In this document: one piece after another, positions 16,446-25,677 of the stretch | How the letters are laid out: each line of letters opens with the position of its first letter | Numbering within the stretch: position 1 is the stretch's first letter | NCBI RefSeq assembly: GCF_034355335.1 | Contig: NZ_CP136422.1 | Location: 4,684,501-4,748,500, forward strand | From: Blautia coccoides | Lineage (GTDB): Bacteria > Bacillota > Clostridia > Lachnospirales > Lachnospiraceae | Length of the DNA: 64,000 nt | Direction of reading: 5' to 3' | Made by a program: the position numbers and the translations under genes | Notes under the pieces: model-generated | Seen by the model: the letters and a program-made list of their open reading frames with translations, nothing else | The model's database searches: none | What the model was told of the DNA's origin: nothing

Positions 16446-17999
16446 TCCAACCTTTCTAATGCGGATTGCCATAAACTGTTTCCCAGGTAAAACTATTTTA
16501 AATTTTCCGTGGTAAACCCCAGTCCTTTTTATAGTCATATCCCATGTATCAATAACTTCCACCTCATACTCTGTGCTATCGTCAAAATAAAATTCTCTGA
16601 ATGACGGCTGCATAAAACTGTAATAATAAAGGAAATATTCTTTCTTTATTATCCCAAGGGCAGTAGATTCCGGTACTGCACATATTTCATCCCAAGCGCC
16701 ATTATCATAGGGAGCAAGTCCAATGCCTGGTGTTTGCTTCATTATCTCACTTAAAAATCCAAATCTTTTATGACTTTCTCCATATAATTTTCCTCCATGA
16801 GACCACCAAAGAACATTTGATGGATTCAGATAGGTTTCGCCGTGTCCCGGATACCCACCCCTGCAAGCTGCTTCCCAAAAACGTCTCACCATTTCTTTTC
16901 CACTGATATTTCCCCACCCATGCTGTATATTTCCTTCATATGCGATTTCATCCAGCACTATAGGTTTTTTATATATTTTTCTCCACTCATTCACAAATTC
17001 TGAACTCTTATAAAGATCTTGTCTCTGTATACTGCAATGTGTTATCCAGGGACGATTATAATCATAAAAAGGTATACAGTTATGTATAGATCTTAAGTGT
17101 TTGTATGGATCCTTTTCACAAATTATTTTTGCATACCGTTCCCAGTCACTTACCGATTTATGTTCAAATAAATCGTACTCATTGGCTAACGACCACCAAA
17201 TATTTCTATATGCACTAAAACGGGAAATCACATATTTCCAATATAAATCATCTTCCTCCGGTTCCATACATGAAAATCCCCATCTGTCATATGGATGCAT
17301 GATTATTAAATCAGCTTCTATCCCCATATCCCGCAAAGCAAGGATACATTTCTCTATATGCTGAAAATGTTCTACATTAAATTTTTTAAAATCCCATATG
17401 TTTCCCTCTGTTTTTCCAGTATATTCACTAAAATTTTCTTTTGTCAGTATACTGGAATCCATAGGTGTTCCTTCATATGGATAAGATCTGGGTTCCCCCA
17501 AATTATAATCATAATGTTTCGGAAAAATACAAAAACGTATCTTGTTAAATGCGCTCAGACGTAAAGTCTCTAACGTTTCCTCTATTCTTTCATCTGATTG
17601 CAAATTCCATACGTAACAAGTTGTCCCAAGCGGATAATATGGCGTACCATCTTCATATGCAAAATGATATGTATTGGCCACTCTGACAGGACCATGGTTA
17701 TTTTCAGACGGAGCTGTCACCTCAAAAGTACCGGACAATTTTGTTTCCAAAGCATTCCCTAATATCTCAAAATAGTAGATTCCTTCAAAGGACGGCATAA
17801 AACGGACTTTATACATACCGTCACCATCATAAAATCCTTCTACCTCCGTTTTTTCATTTTCATTTTCAAATATTCCGCGTATCCAATAGTCTGTAAATGG
17901 ATTTCCCCCTTCATATCCTTTAATTTCTATCTGAAATACATCCCATTTCTCAACTGTTTGTTTATATCTTAATTTTTCCATCTCCCAAATTCTCCTCAC
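16440..17999 (-). CDS. DUF5060/DUF4038 glycoside hydrolase, apiosidase (GH140)-like
   Basis: A 519-aa protein without a signal peptide, hence cytoplasmic. An N-terminal beta domain (residues ~8-95, DUF5060-like) precedes a TIM barrel of the DUF4038/GH140 type (GTPYYPLGTTCYVWNLQ to about residue 430), with acidic candidates in WWSLANEYDLF and PIVLDEIAYEG. A C-terminal beta domain follows (DUF5605-like; VEVIDTWDMTIKRTGVYHG). Characterised GH140 enzymes release D-apiose from rhamnogalacturonan II. It probably hydrolyses a short apioside after import by the upstream ABC system. It ends just before the isomerase operon. Activity on another sugar is possible. Confidence 0.75.
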   Translation of the reverse strand: MRRIWEMEKLRYKQTVEKWDVFQIEIKGYEGGNPFTDYWIRGIFENENEKTEVEGFYDGDGMYKVRFMPSFEGIYYFEILGNALETKLSGTFEVTAPSENNHGPVRVANTYHFAYEDGTPYYPLGTTCYVWNLQSDERIEETLETLRLSAFNKIRFCIFPKHYDYNLGEPRSYPYEGTPMDSSILTKENFSEYTGKTEGNIWDFKKFNVEHFQHIEKCILALRDMGIEADLIIMHPYDRWGFSCMEPEEDDLYWKYVISRFSAYRNIWWSLANEYDLFEHKSVSDWERYAKIICEKDPYKHLRSIHNCIPFYDYNRPWITHCSIQRQDLYKSSEFVNEWRKIYKKPIVLDEIAYEGNIQHGWGNISGKEMVRRFWEAACRGGYPGHGETYLNPSNVLWWSHGGKLYGESHKRFGFLSEIMKQTPGIGLAPYDNGAWDEICAVPESTALGIIKKEYFLYYYSFMQPSFREFYFDDSTEYEVEVIDTWDMTIKRTGVYHGKFKIVLPGKQFMAIRIRKVGL

Positions 18000-18018
18000 A
18001 ACAAATCATTTTTTTGCT

Positions 18019-18858
18019 TCAGCTTTTAATTGCTCCGGCCATTCCTTCCACAAAATATCTCTGGAAGATCAAATAAACAAATAATACAGGAATCACTGAA
18101 ATCAATACACCTGCGCATAAATATCCATAATCAGTACCGTGTTCTCCAACAAAAGTCATAATTCCCACCGGTACTGTTTTCATGGAATTATCATTGATAA
18201 TGACACTTGCTAATAAGTATTCATTCCATGTTGATAAAAAATCAGTGATCACAAGTGTTGCTATTGCCGGTTTTGCGATCGGAAGTATGATCTTATAAAA
18301 TAATTGCCATTTGTTACATCCATCTATATAAGCTGCTTCATCAATATCTTTTGGTATTCCATTGAAAAATCCTCTTAAGATCAATATACCAAAGGAAATG
18401 CCAAAACCTATGTAAACATAAAAGAGACCAAAATACGTATTTAGTAATCCAAGTTTACTATAAATAATATTGATCGGAACTAACGCAGTCTGTAAAGGCA
18501 GCATCATTCCTACTAAGAAAAAAATAAATGTTCCTGTTCTGTATCTGATATAAAGTCTTGTCAATGCAAAGGCAGCAAGGGCTTCAATAAAAATCCCCAG
18601 CGGTACCTTTAGACAGGAAACAATAAGATCATTTTTCATATACCGAAATAAATTTCCCTTTGTGATCGCATTAGAAAAATTATCCCAGGCCATTGTTTCC
18701 GGCAGACTAAAAAGGCTTATTCCTGTATAAAAATCTGCTTTACTTTTAATTGACGTTGCGACTAAAGTAAATATTGGCACAATCCATATTAATACCAGTA
18801 TGATCAGTATCAGATATAGCATTACTTTTTTAGAAATTTTCTTTGCTTTCCCTTCCAT
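18019..18858 (-). CDS. Carbohydrate ABC transporter permease (MalG type)
   Basis: A 279-aa permease with six membrane helices. The EAA loop reads DEAAYIDGCNKWQLFYKIILP, contacting the ATPase. The start at 18858 is preceded by GGGGGT and leaves a 16-nt gap after the first permease; a longer frame to 18912 would overlap that gene. No ATPase gene is in the locus, so it probably uses a shared MsmK-type ATPase encoded elsewhere, as is usual for CUT1 systems in Firmicutes. Confidence 0.9.
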   Translation of the reverse strand: MEGKAKKISKKVMLYLILIILVLIWIVPIFTLVATSIKSKADFYTGISLFSLPETMAWDNFSNAITKGNLFRYMKNDLIVSCLKVPLGIFIEALAAFALTRLYIRYRTGTFIFFLVGMMLPLQTALVPINIIYSKLGLLNTYFGLFYVYIGFGISFGILILRGFFNGIPKDIDEAAYIDGCNKWQLFYKIILPIAKPAIATLVITDFLSTWNEYLLASVIINDNSMKTVPVGIMTFVGEHGTDYGYLCAGVLISVIPVLFVYLIFQRYFVEGMAGAIKS

Positions 18859-18874
18859 ATTTCTTACCCCCAGG

Positions 18875-19759
18875 TCAATCTTCTTTTGCTGTGAACGATA
18901 CATACGGAACAATCACTATTAACATCATAAAAACCATAACACAAGCAATCGCAGTACCATATCCTACATTATTATATTTAAAAACTTGTGAATACATATA
19001 TGTTGAAATCATCTGTGTTGAATCATTTGGTCCACCGCCTGTAAGACCCTGTACAACATCAAAAACTTTCATGGCCGCTACGATCAGCGTGGCTATTACA
19101 ATTACAAATGTATCTTTTAAAAGCGGTACTGTTACCATAAAAAATTTTTTATATCCATTTGCCCCGTCAATAGTTGCCGCCTCTAAAACGTCTGGTGAAA
19201 TGGCCTGAAGACCTGCTAAAAATAAAATCATCGGCTGTCCTATAGCCTGCCATAGAGATGCCATAAAAACAGCATAAAGACTGACATTAGGGTCTGATAT
19301 CCAAGATTGTGTAAAGTTTAGTCCGATCAATTCAAAAAACTCGTTGATAAATCCCATTGAAGGGTTATAAATCCATCTCCATATAATGGCTACTGCAATC
19401 GGTGCAATGACACATGGGAAATAAAAAAAGCCTCTAAAAAATGTTCTTCCGATAAACTTTTTATTTAAAACAACCGCAAAAGCCAGAGACACTGACATCG
19501 TTATAAATATTGTCAGAACAATCCAAACCAAATTATTGATTATCGCAGTATGAAAAGTTTTATCCCCGCTAAACAAACTCTTATAATTTGCCAGCCCTAC
19601 AAATACTTTATCTCCAATACCATTCCACTTGTATAAGCTAATAAAAAGTGAATAAAATATCGGCGCTACAATAACTGAAATGTAAATAATACCTGCGGGA
19701 AGCAAAAAAAGCCATGCTGTTTTATCTGTTTTATTATATTTTTTCTTTTTATTCTTCAT
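18875..19759 (-). CDS. Carbohydrate ABC transporter permease (MalF type)
   Basis: A 294-aa CUT1-family permease with six helices; the EAA loop includes VLEAATIDGANGYKKFFMVT. The start at 19759 (lysine-rich N-terminus) follows GGGAG at 7 nt. It forms the membrane channel with the next gene. Noticeably more AT-rich than the isomerase-transketolase genes downstream, suggesting that the transport and catabolic halves have different histories. Confidence 0.9.
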   Translation of the reverse strand: MKNKKKKYNKTDKTAWLFLLPAGIIYISVIVAPIFYSLFISLYKWNGIGDKVFVGLANYKSLFSGDKTFHTAIINNLVWIVLTIFITMSVSLAFAVVLNKKFIGRTFFRGFFYFPCVIAPIAVAIIWRWIYNPSMGFINEFFELIGLNFTQSWISDPNVSLYAVFMASLWQAIGQPMILFLAGLQAISPDVLEAATIDGANGYKKFFMVTVPLLKDTFVIVIATLIVAAMKVFDVVQGLTGGGPNDSTQMISTYMYSQVFKYNNVGYGTAIACVMVFMMLIVIVPYVSFTAKED

Positions 19760-19793
19760 TTTCACACTCCCATTACGCTTAATTTTGTAAAGG

Positions 19794-19817
19794 AAAGCGG
19801 GCATAAATGCCCGCTTT
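19794..19817 (-). terminator. Intercistronic hairpin after the binding-protein gene
   Basis: AAAGCGGGCA/TGCCCGCTTT with a 4-nt loop sits between the binding-protein stop and the permease. With only a weak T-rich tail it likely attenuates or protects the upstream message, giving more binding protein than permease. Confidence 0.6.
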
Positions 19818-19823
19818 TATCAA

Positions 19824-21143
19824 TTATTTATTATTGTAGGATTCTATTGCGGCCTGAATATCTGCACCTGCTTCTTTGGGTTCCATTTGCCCATTAGCAA
19901 TGGCATCCTGGCAGTTGAATAACACATCTGCCACTTCCGTTGGAAATGCCTGATCTGTAATAGTAAAAGTTCCGTTTTCTTCTCCCTGTTTAATTAAGAT
20001 TTCCACGTTTGGCTGACCTTCCGGCATAGGAGAATCTTTTGTAGGCATTGGAAGACTATAATTCTCAGCATATTCCAAAACATGGCTGAAATAATAATCA
20101 ATAAACTCAATACAAGCATTTAATTCTTCCTCTGTATTATCCGCATTAAACTGAATCATATCTGCAAATGAGGAAAGCCTGTTTGTCTCACCTGCCGGAA
20201 AAGCGAATGCCCCATATTGTTCCATATCCAACCCGTTTTTGACTATATTAGAATCCTGCCATTGTCCTTCAATAGTCATTGCGCATTCTCCATTCGCAAG
20301 AGGCATTAATGTATCATTAGCGTCTAATGTTAAAAATCCATCCGGGAAATATCCTTTATCAACCCATTCTTTATACTTTTCAAATGCCTTTGTCACATTT
20401 TCATTATCATAACTCTCATTAAATAAATTCATTTCATCATGCTGTTTTGATCCGGCATAATGTTCAATCAGAAGTTCCACATAACGCATTGTATGCCATC
20501 CGTTTAACCCACCGGCATACATAGGCGTGATACCATTTTCTTTTAAGGTTTCACATACAGATTCAAATTCCTCGAATGTAGAGGGTACTTCCAACCCATA
20601 TTTATCAAATACATCTTTTCTGTAAAATACACCCAAAATATTATAGCTGCTGGGATATCCTGATATTTTACCATCATATGTACATAAGTTCAGAGCACTG
20701 TCATTGAATTTTTCTTTCCACCCATGTTCTTCCGCATAATCATTCAAATTATAAGTGAGACCATTATCTACATAAAAACCTCCAAGACTTCCGCCCCAAT
20801 TAAACCACATATTAGGTAATGTTTTTGAAGATGCTGCCACTTTACAGGCATCCTTAATACCATCCGTATCATAATTAGATATTTTAACCCTGATATTTTT
20901 ATGTTCTTCGTTAAAAGCTTCTGCAATAGGTTCATAATTTTCCTGTTGGGATAATCCCCAAAATGTAACCTCGGTCACCTTATCATCAGATTCTTTTTCT
21001 TTTTCCTTCTCTGTATTCTGCTCTGTATTCTCCTCCTGCTTCACATTCTCTTTTTCCCCGCTGTCATTACCACAGCCCCCAAGAAACATAGACAAAATCA
21101 CTGACGAAATCGCTGCTAAAGCCATAATACGTTTTGCTTTCAT
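19824..21143 (-). CDS. Sugar-binding lipoprotein of the apiose-type ABC importer
   Basis: A 439-aa extracellular solute-binding protein, family 1. The signal peptide ends in the lipobox LGGC, so Cys is lipidated and the protein is tethered outside the membrane. A Glu/Lys-rich linker follows, then the binding domain (VTEVTFWGLSQQENYEPIAE). The start at 21143 follows GGAGGG. It is the first structural gene after the divergently spaced LacI regulator, on the same strand. The ligand is inferred to be an apiose-containing saccharide. Confidence 0.9.
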   Translation of the reverse strand: MKAKRIMALAAISSVILSMFLGGCGNDSGEKENVKQEENTEQNTEKEKEKESDDKVTEVTFWGLSQQENYEPIAEAFNEEHKNIRVKISNYDTDGIKDACKVAASSKTLPNMWFNWGGSLGGFYVDNGLTYNLNDYAEEHGWKEKFNDSALNLCTYDGKISGYPSSYNILGVFYRKDVFDKYGLEVPSTFEEFESVCETLKENGITPMYAGGLNGWHTMRYVELLIEHYAGSKQHDEMNLFNESYDNENVTKAFEKYKEWVDKGYFPDGFLTLDANDTLMPLANGECAMTIEGQWQDSNIVKNGLDMEQYGAFAFPAGETNRLSSFADMIQFNADNTEEELNACIEFIDYYFSHVLEYAENYSLPMPTKDSPMPEGQPNVEILIKQGEENGTFTITDQAFPTEVADVLFNCQDAIANGQMEPKEAGADIQAAIESYNNK

Positions 21144-21448
21144 AAAAATCCCTCCATATTTGTTTTTACAAAACATTTAAATTATTATATAAATATTTTG
21201 TTATTTTTAATATAAATTTATATTATCATTTTTAATTATATATTTCAATACATTTTTTATTTTTTATGTTTTCTATAAATTAATATATGATTTTTTGTGC
21301 ATATTCAACATTTTTCGACATAATTCATCTACATGTGACAAATAATTTTTTATTAAAAATAAAATATTATAGAATAATATATAACAAAATGGTTTTTATA
21401 AGTTTACGCAAAAAAAGAGACGCCCTCAAAAGACGCCTCATCCAATAT
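21144..21448 (-). promoter_or_regulatory. AT-rich control region between the LacI regulator and the sugar importer
   Basis: About 300 bp of very AT-rich DNA without a gene, which must hold the operon promoter and the LacI operator. A weak minus-strand candidate is TTGAAT, 18 nt, ATTAAT. No symmetric LacI-type operator is clear to me. The repeated GGCGTCT near 21418-21437 is a direct, not inverted, repeat. Confidence 0.35.
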
Positions 21449-22447
21449 TTAATATAGCCGTTTAACACTCTTTCTTTCAATAAAAGCCGTACAAACCTGA
21501 CTTTTAGTTTTTATCCTATCCCCTCTCACTATATCAATAATCCTTTTAACTGCTAACTGCCCCATCTCTCTCTTTGGGACACGAAGCGTTGTAAGGGGAG
21601 GAGAACTGATCTCAGAAAACGGAAGGTCATCAAATCCCACTATAGATACATCCTCAGGTATCCTGTGCCCCTTTTCTTGAAGGGCTTTCATGGCCCCTAA
21701 AGCGATCATATCATTATCAGCATAAAACGCTGTCGGTACACGCTGCATTTTGTCAAGGTATTTTAACATATCTTCATATGCACCATTTAAAGTCGTCCCC
21801 AACGTCAGTATGTATTCGTCTTTGATTGGCAGTCCGGCTTTTTCCATCGCTGTTTTATACCCTACACACCTGGAACGAAAGGCCTTGATGCGAAAATCCC
21901 CCTGCAGATACCCAATTTCTTTATGTCCATTTTGAATCAAATACTCAACTGCGAATCGAGCCGAATCTGCATTATTAATAAGAACACCGTTAAAAGACAT
22001 ATCCCACGCCCAGTAATCCAACATCAAAAAAGGACAGGTAGCCGTTTTATATAAGTCAACATCTTCCTCCATCAATTCCGTCCCCAACAGTATAACCGCT
22101 GCAGATTCATCATGGATTATCTGTTCAACCTGTTCTTCATAATCCAAGTCGGTTTTGTTCAAATGACACATGACCATTTCCATCCCATATTTTCTGGATT
22201 CCTGTTCTACACCATCGATCAAAAGGGAGAAAAATGGGGTGTCATCAATGATCAATCCGTTTCTTTTATAAATAACGAACTTTATTTTACTTATATTCTG
22301 TCCAGTAGAATACCCCAATTCTTTCGCCACACGAAAGATTTCTGCTGCAGTATCTACATTTACACCTTTTTTTCGATTTAAAGCATTTGAGACCGTGGAT
22401 GGTGAAAATCCTGTTTTTTCGCTTATGGTTTTAATATTAACCTTCAT
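21449..22447 (-). CDS. LacI-family transcriptional regulator
   Basis: A 332-aa regulator. The N-terminal helix-turn-helix (IKTISEKTGFSPSTVSNALN) and hinge are followed by a periplasmic-binding-type effector domain (AFYADNDMIALGAMKALQEKG; VSIVGFDDLPFSEISSPPLTT). It probably represses the downstream importer and catabolic genes until a sugar binds. Upstream of the whole operon on the same strand. Confidence 0.92.
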   Translation of the reverse strand: MKVNIKTISEKTGFSPSTVSNALNRKKGVNVDTAAEIFRVAKELGYSTGQNISKIKFVIYKRNGLIIDDTPFFSLLIDGVEQESRKYGMEMVMCHLNKTDLDYEEQVEQIIHDESAAVILLGTELMEEDVDLYKTATCPFLMLDYWAWDMSFNGVLINNADSARFAVEYLIQNGHKEIGYLQGDFRIKAFRSRCVGYKTAMEKAGLPIKDEYILTLGTTLNGAYEDMLKYLDKMQRVPTAFYADNDMIALGAMKALQEKGHRIPEDVSIVGFDDLPFSEISSPPLTTLRVPKREMGQLAVKRIIDIVRGDRIKTKSQVCTAFIERKSVKRLY

Positions 22448-22588
22448 ATGGGTTTGCCCCTTCTATGTAAATTTTATTGTAAAAATTTATATATTTATTT
22501 TAGCAAATAACATTCTAAAAATCAACCATAAATCATAAAACTTTCCACATTTTAACAAAGCGCGTGATACTATCACCGTCTATTTATT

Positions 22589-23164
22589 TTATTTTTCTTT
22601 CCACATCTTAACAAACACCGGCACATACAGCATCCAAGCAGCCACCATAAGCACCCCGCAGCACACAATAAGGGCATTCACCAGTGAAAGGGGCAGCCGC
22701 AGAAAGAAAAACAGTACAAACATCACCACATAGGAAAACGCTGTACAGACTTTCCCGTACCATTTTGCTCCGTCCAGCTTCCTGCCCCTGTAATGGGACA
22801 GCAAAAGCCCCATAATACCCATAAATCCCTCTTTTACTATAAACAGCCCCACAAGCCAGCGCATGTTTTCATACCGAAAAGCCAGGCAGAGGATCATAGC
22901 GCCCAAAGTCAGTTTGTCCGCAACCGGGTCCAGAACTTTTCCAAGCTCCGTGATCATATTAAAATGCCTTGCCACCTTGCCGTCCAGCATATCCGTGATC
23001 CCGGAAATTCCCACCAGAACAGCAGCTATATAATATTCTTTTACGGATTCTGCATGATAATACAAAAGCACATAGATAGGGATCAAAAGAATACGAAAAT
23101 ATCCCATGATATTAGGAATAGAAAAAACATCTTTCCTGGTCAGCGGTTTTTCAAAAAATGCCAT
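22589..23164 (-). CDS. CDP-alcohol phosphatidyltransferase (PgsA-like)
   Basis: A 191-aa membrane enzyme with the complete CDP-OH-P motif: TDMLDGKVAR, then GKVLDPVADK with the paired metal-binding Asp residues. About five helices. It joins CDP-diacylglycerol to an alcohol, most often glycerol-3-phosphate, to give phosphatidylglycerophosphate; another polar alcohol is possible. The start at 23164 follows GGGGAGG. It ends a run that begins with lrgA. Confidence 0.85.
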   Translation of the reverse strand: MAFFEKPLTRKDVFSIPNIMGYFRILLIPIYVLLYYHAESVKEYYIAAVLVGISGITDMLDGKVARHFNMITELGKVLDPVADKLTLGAMILCLAFRYENMRWLVGLFIVKEGFMGIMGLLLSHYRGRKLDGAKWYGKVCTAFSYVVMFVLFFFLRLPLSLVNALIVCCGVLMVAAWMLYVPVFVKMWKEK

Positions 23165-23202
23165 AGAAATCCTCCCCTTATCCATTCACAACAACTACCG
23201 TT

Positions 23203-23781
23203 TTAGATCAGCCCCCGTATTTTGAGATAACCAAGTATTGCCTCCACACTTCTGTCAGCACCCAGAACACCGCTGTCCAGACATACTTCATATTCCTCGG
23301 CCTTTCCCCATTCCCTGTGCGTATAATACCTGTGAAAGGAGGCTCTCTCCTCATCTACCCTGTTGATCTTTTTTACAGCACTGTGCCTGGAAAGTCCCTC
23401 TGTGTCCATCACATATCGGACTCTCTTTTCCAGATCCCCATGTATGAAAATACTCACAGCATCCCGGTTTCCCCGAAAAATTTCATTCCCGCAGCGGCCG
23501 ATGAGCACACAGGGACCGTTGCCGCACAATTCCCGGATACGGGCAAAGGGAATCCGCCCGGCTTCCTCTTCCTCATTATTCATGGCAATGGCATACAAAA
23601 GGCTGTCTACCGGCTGCTCCTCATAAAATTCCCTGACTTCTTCATAATCTCTTCCCCTGGCAATTCCGGTAAGCTCTTCCTTATCATAAAAAGCGCAGCC
23701 AAGGGCACTTGCCAGCTTCTTTCCTATGGCTTTTCCCTGACTCCCATACTGCCTTCCAATAGTGATGATCCCTTTTTCCAT
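23203..23781 (-). CDS. Cytidylate kinase-like protein
   Basis: A 192-aa P-loop protein of the cytidylate-kinase-like family (ITIGRQYGSQGKAIGKKLASALG near the N-terminus; CVLIGRCGNEIF). It may phosphorylate a nucleotide, but these stand-alone forms differ from Cmk and their substrate is unproven. The start at 23781 was chosen over 23817, which would overlap lrgB by 17 nt. Sits between lrgB and the PgsA-like gene. Confidence 0.78.
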   Translation of the reverse strand: MEKGIITIGRQYGSQGKAIGKKLASALGCAFYDKEELTGIARGRDYEEVREFYEEQPVDSLLYAIAMNNEEEEAGRIPFARIRELCGNGPCVLIGRCGNEIFRGNRDAVSIFIHGDLEKRVRYVMDTEGLSRHSAVKKINRVDEERASFHRYYTHREWGKAEEYEVCLDSGVLGADRSVEAILGYLKIRGLI

Positions 23782-23800
23782 CCCAAACTGCTCCCTTCTG

Positions 23801-24496
23801 TTACATAAATCCCGCAAATACTGAAGCGCCTATCACAGTCAGAAGACCTGCAACCGCAATAGCCAGACTGCTCATGGCACCTTCCACCGGACCCAGTTCC
23901 ATAGCTTTCGCCGTTCCGATGGCGTGAGACGATGCCCCCAGAGACAGCCCTTTTGCCACAGGCTCCTGGATATGAAAGATCTTAAATACCACTTCCCCTA
24001 TCATATTGCCCAAAATTCCTGTAATGATGATAACCGCCACTGTGATCGTAACAATTCCGCCCAGTTCCTCAGATACACCCATGCCGATGGCCGTGGTGAT
24101 GGACTTTGGAAGCAGTGTCACATACTGGGCATGGTCCAATCCAAACAGCTTTGCCAACAGAAATACACTGACAAGGCTGGCAAGTACACCGGATATGAGA
24201 CCCGCTGCCACAGCTTTCAGGTTTTTCCTCAGAAGCCCCATCTGTTCGTACAACGGCACAGCCAGGCATACCGTGGCCGGAGTCAGAAGATAGCTGATAT
24301 ATCTGCCGCCCTCATAATAACTGTCATAATCAATATGTCCCACAGCCAGTACCCCGATCACACAGATCACGCCTATCAGCAGCGGGTTAAAGACTGCCAT
24401 CTTAAATTTTTTCTTGAGAAGCAGACCCACCTCATAACCCAACAGGCTTAAAACTGCTCCCCAAAAAACAGAATCACTCAGAAACGTTTTCATCAC
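23801..24496 (-). CDS. lrgB: LrgB/CidB-family membrane protein
   Basis: A 231-aa protein with about six to seven helices and the family segments LLPKSITTAIGMGVSEELGG and GLSLGASSHAIGTAKAMELG. With LrgA it forms a murein-hydrolase-regulator or pyruvate/glycolate-type transporter; both roles are reported for the family. It overlaps lrgA by 23 nt, indicating coupled expression. Confidence 0.9.
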   Translation of the reverse strand: MMKTFLSDSVFWGAVLSLLGYEVGLLLKKKFKMAVFNPLLIGVICVIGVLAVGHIDYDSYYEGGRYISYLLTPATVCLAVPLYEQMGLLRKNLKAVAAGLISGVLASLVSVFLLAKLFGLDHAQYVTLLPKSITTAIGMGVSEELGGIVTITVAVIIITGILGNMIGEVVFKIFHIQEPVAKGLSLGASSHAIGTAKAMELGPVEGAMSSLAIAVAGLLTVIGASVFAGFM

Positions 24497-24845
24497 TCTT
24501 TTTCCCCTTCCGTATAATTCCCTGAGTCACAAGCCCTGTCACTGCCATGACAAAGACTGTAGTGACTGCAGTTATAACCGCAACCGGGATGAAGACTGGC
24601 TTCAGCACACCCCATGAGTTCAGCAGTCCCGCCGCCGCAGGTATGAACATCACAGGCATGATCTCAATTAAAAATCCCGCCGATTCCTTTACCTGATGTG
24701 TTTTCAGGATTCCTGTCTGAAGCGCGGCCAGCATCAGAACCAGACCGTAAACACTGGCAGGTACGGGAAGCGGCAGGACGATATGAAGCCCTTCTCCCAG
24801 AAATGAAAACAGTAAAATAATGCAGAATTGTCTCAGATACTTCAT
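24474..24845 (-). CDS. lrgA: LrgA/CidA-family holin-like protein
   Basis: A 123-aa protein with four membrane helices and the family stretch LPLPVPASVYGLVLMLAAL, then ESAGFLIEIMPVMFIPAAAG. It partners LrgB in controlling autolysis or in metabolite transport. GAAGGAGGAG precedes the start, and a strong promoter lies about 50 nt upstream. Confidence 0.9.
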   Translation of the reverse strand: MKYLRQFCIILLFSFLGEGLHIVLPLPVPASVYGLVLMLAALQTGILKTHQVKESAGFLIEIMPVMFIPAAAGLLNSWGVLKPVFIPVAVITAVTTVFVMAVTGLVTQGIIRKGKKSDENVSE

Positions 24846-24891
24846 AGCTCCTCCTTCTGTCCTTTCAAAGTTGTCTATCTATACCTTAGAA

Positions 24892-24919
24892 ATTATACAA
24901 CCTCAGAATAAAAAGTCAA
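24892..24919 (-). promoter_or_regulatory. SigA-type promoter of lrgAB
   Basis: On the minus strand TTGACT, 16-nt spacer, TATAAT, close to consensus and about 47 nt upstream of lrgA. Confidence 0.75.
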
Positions 24920-24945
24920 TGTGTACCCGATAATTCCTTATCCCG

Positions 24946-25527
24946 TCACTGCCGGATATAAACCCCCTGTTCTTCTATGAAATCCTCCAGATCCTGCAAC
25001 GCCTCCTCGGCCCATGTGTCTGATAATTTTACAGGCCTGCGAAAATACATATCCGCCGCAAGGCTCTTTCCGGTTTTGGTTTTAAATATTTTCTCCACAG
25101 TTTTCCGAATAGTCTCTTCATTCATATCACCCTCATAAAAGTTCACCAAAAAATCAGCCTCCACAAGGATCTGATGGTCCGGAGCTTCTATGTGGCTGTA
25201 TGTGTGGTGATGTGCTACGAGCCAGGCCACACGTTTTATCACATCCTCGGCAAATTCCAGCTCATGCAGCATTTTTTCTGCTATCACAGGACCTTCCTGT
25301 TCCTGGAGTTTCCCCTCACTTCGTCCATACTTTTCCTCCGCAGGCTTAATACCTATGTCATGTACCAGCGCGGCCGCCTCCAGGATTCCCTGTGTTTTCC
25401 CGTCCAATCCTTCCTCTTCACCTATGATTTTCGCAAAGCTGTGTACTTTCACAAAATGCTGAATCCGCTTTACATCCCCTGCAAAAAAGTCTGTCATAGC
25501 CAAATAGAGCTTATTGTATTTGTTCAT
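24946..25527 (-). CDS. HD-domain phosphohydrolase
   Basis: A 193-aa HD-superfamily protein. Metal ligands are visible in HFVKVHSFAK, the HD pair in AALVHDIGI, and AHHHTYSHIE further on. It should hydrolyse a phosphate ester or nucleotide, but the substrate is not indicated. It has an AGGAGG-type site and is followed by the lrgAB promoter, so it is probably monocistronic. Confidence 0.85.
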   Translation of the reverse strand: MNKYNKLYLAMTDFFAGDVKRIQHFVKVHSFAKIIGEEEGLDGKTQGILEAAALVHDIGIKPAEEKYGRSEGKLQEQEGPVIAEKMLHELEFAEDVIKRVAWLVAHHHTYSHIEAPDHQILVEADFLVNFYEGDMNEETIRKTVEKIFKTKTGKSLAADMYFRRPVKLSDTWAEEALQDLEDFIEEQGVYIRQ

Positions 25528-25588
25528 CCTTATCCTCCTTATCCTGCGGTGCGCCTCCTCTTAGGAGTGCCTCATCTTCTTCACATTG

Positions 25589-25633
25589 CCAAAAAAGCAG
25601 ACAAAGTGTCAATCTGACCTCCTTGTCTGCTTT
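25589..25633 (-). terminator. Terminator of the beta-galactosidase operon
   Basis: On the minus strand AAAGCAGACAA pairs with TTGTCTGCTTT and is followed by TTTTTT. It lies 45 nt after the GH42 stop. Confidence 0.8.
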
Positions 25634-25677
25634 CTTTCCAACCTTAGATTCATTATATCATCTCAAACCGCACATGT

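Noticed and set aside
21418..21437. Repeated GGCGTCT next to a T-run after the LacI gene
   Set aside because: The copies are direct, not inverted, so no terminator stem forms.
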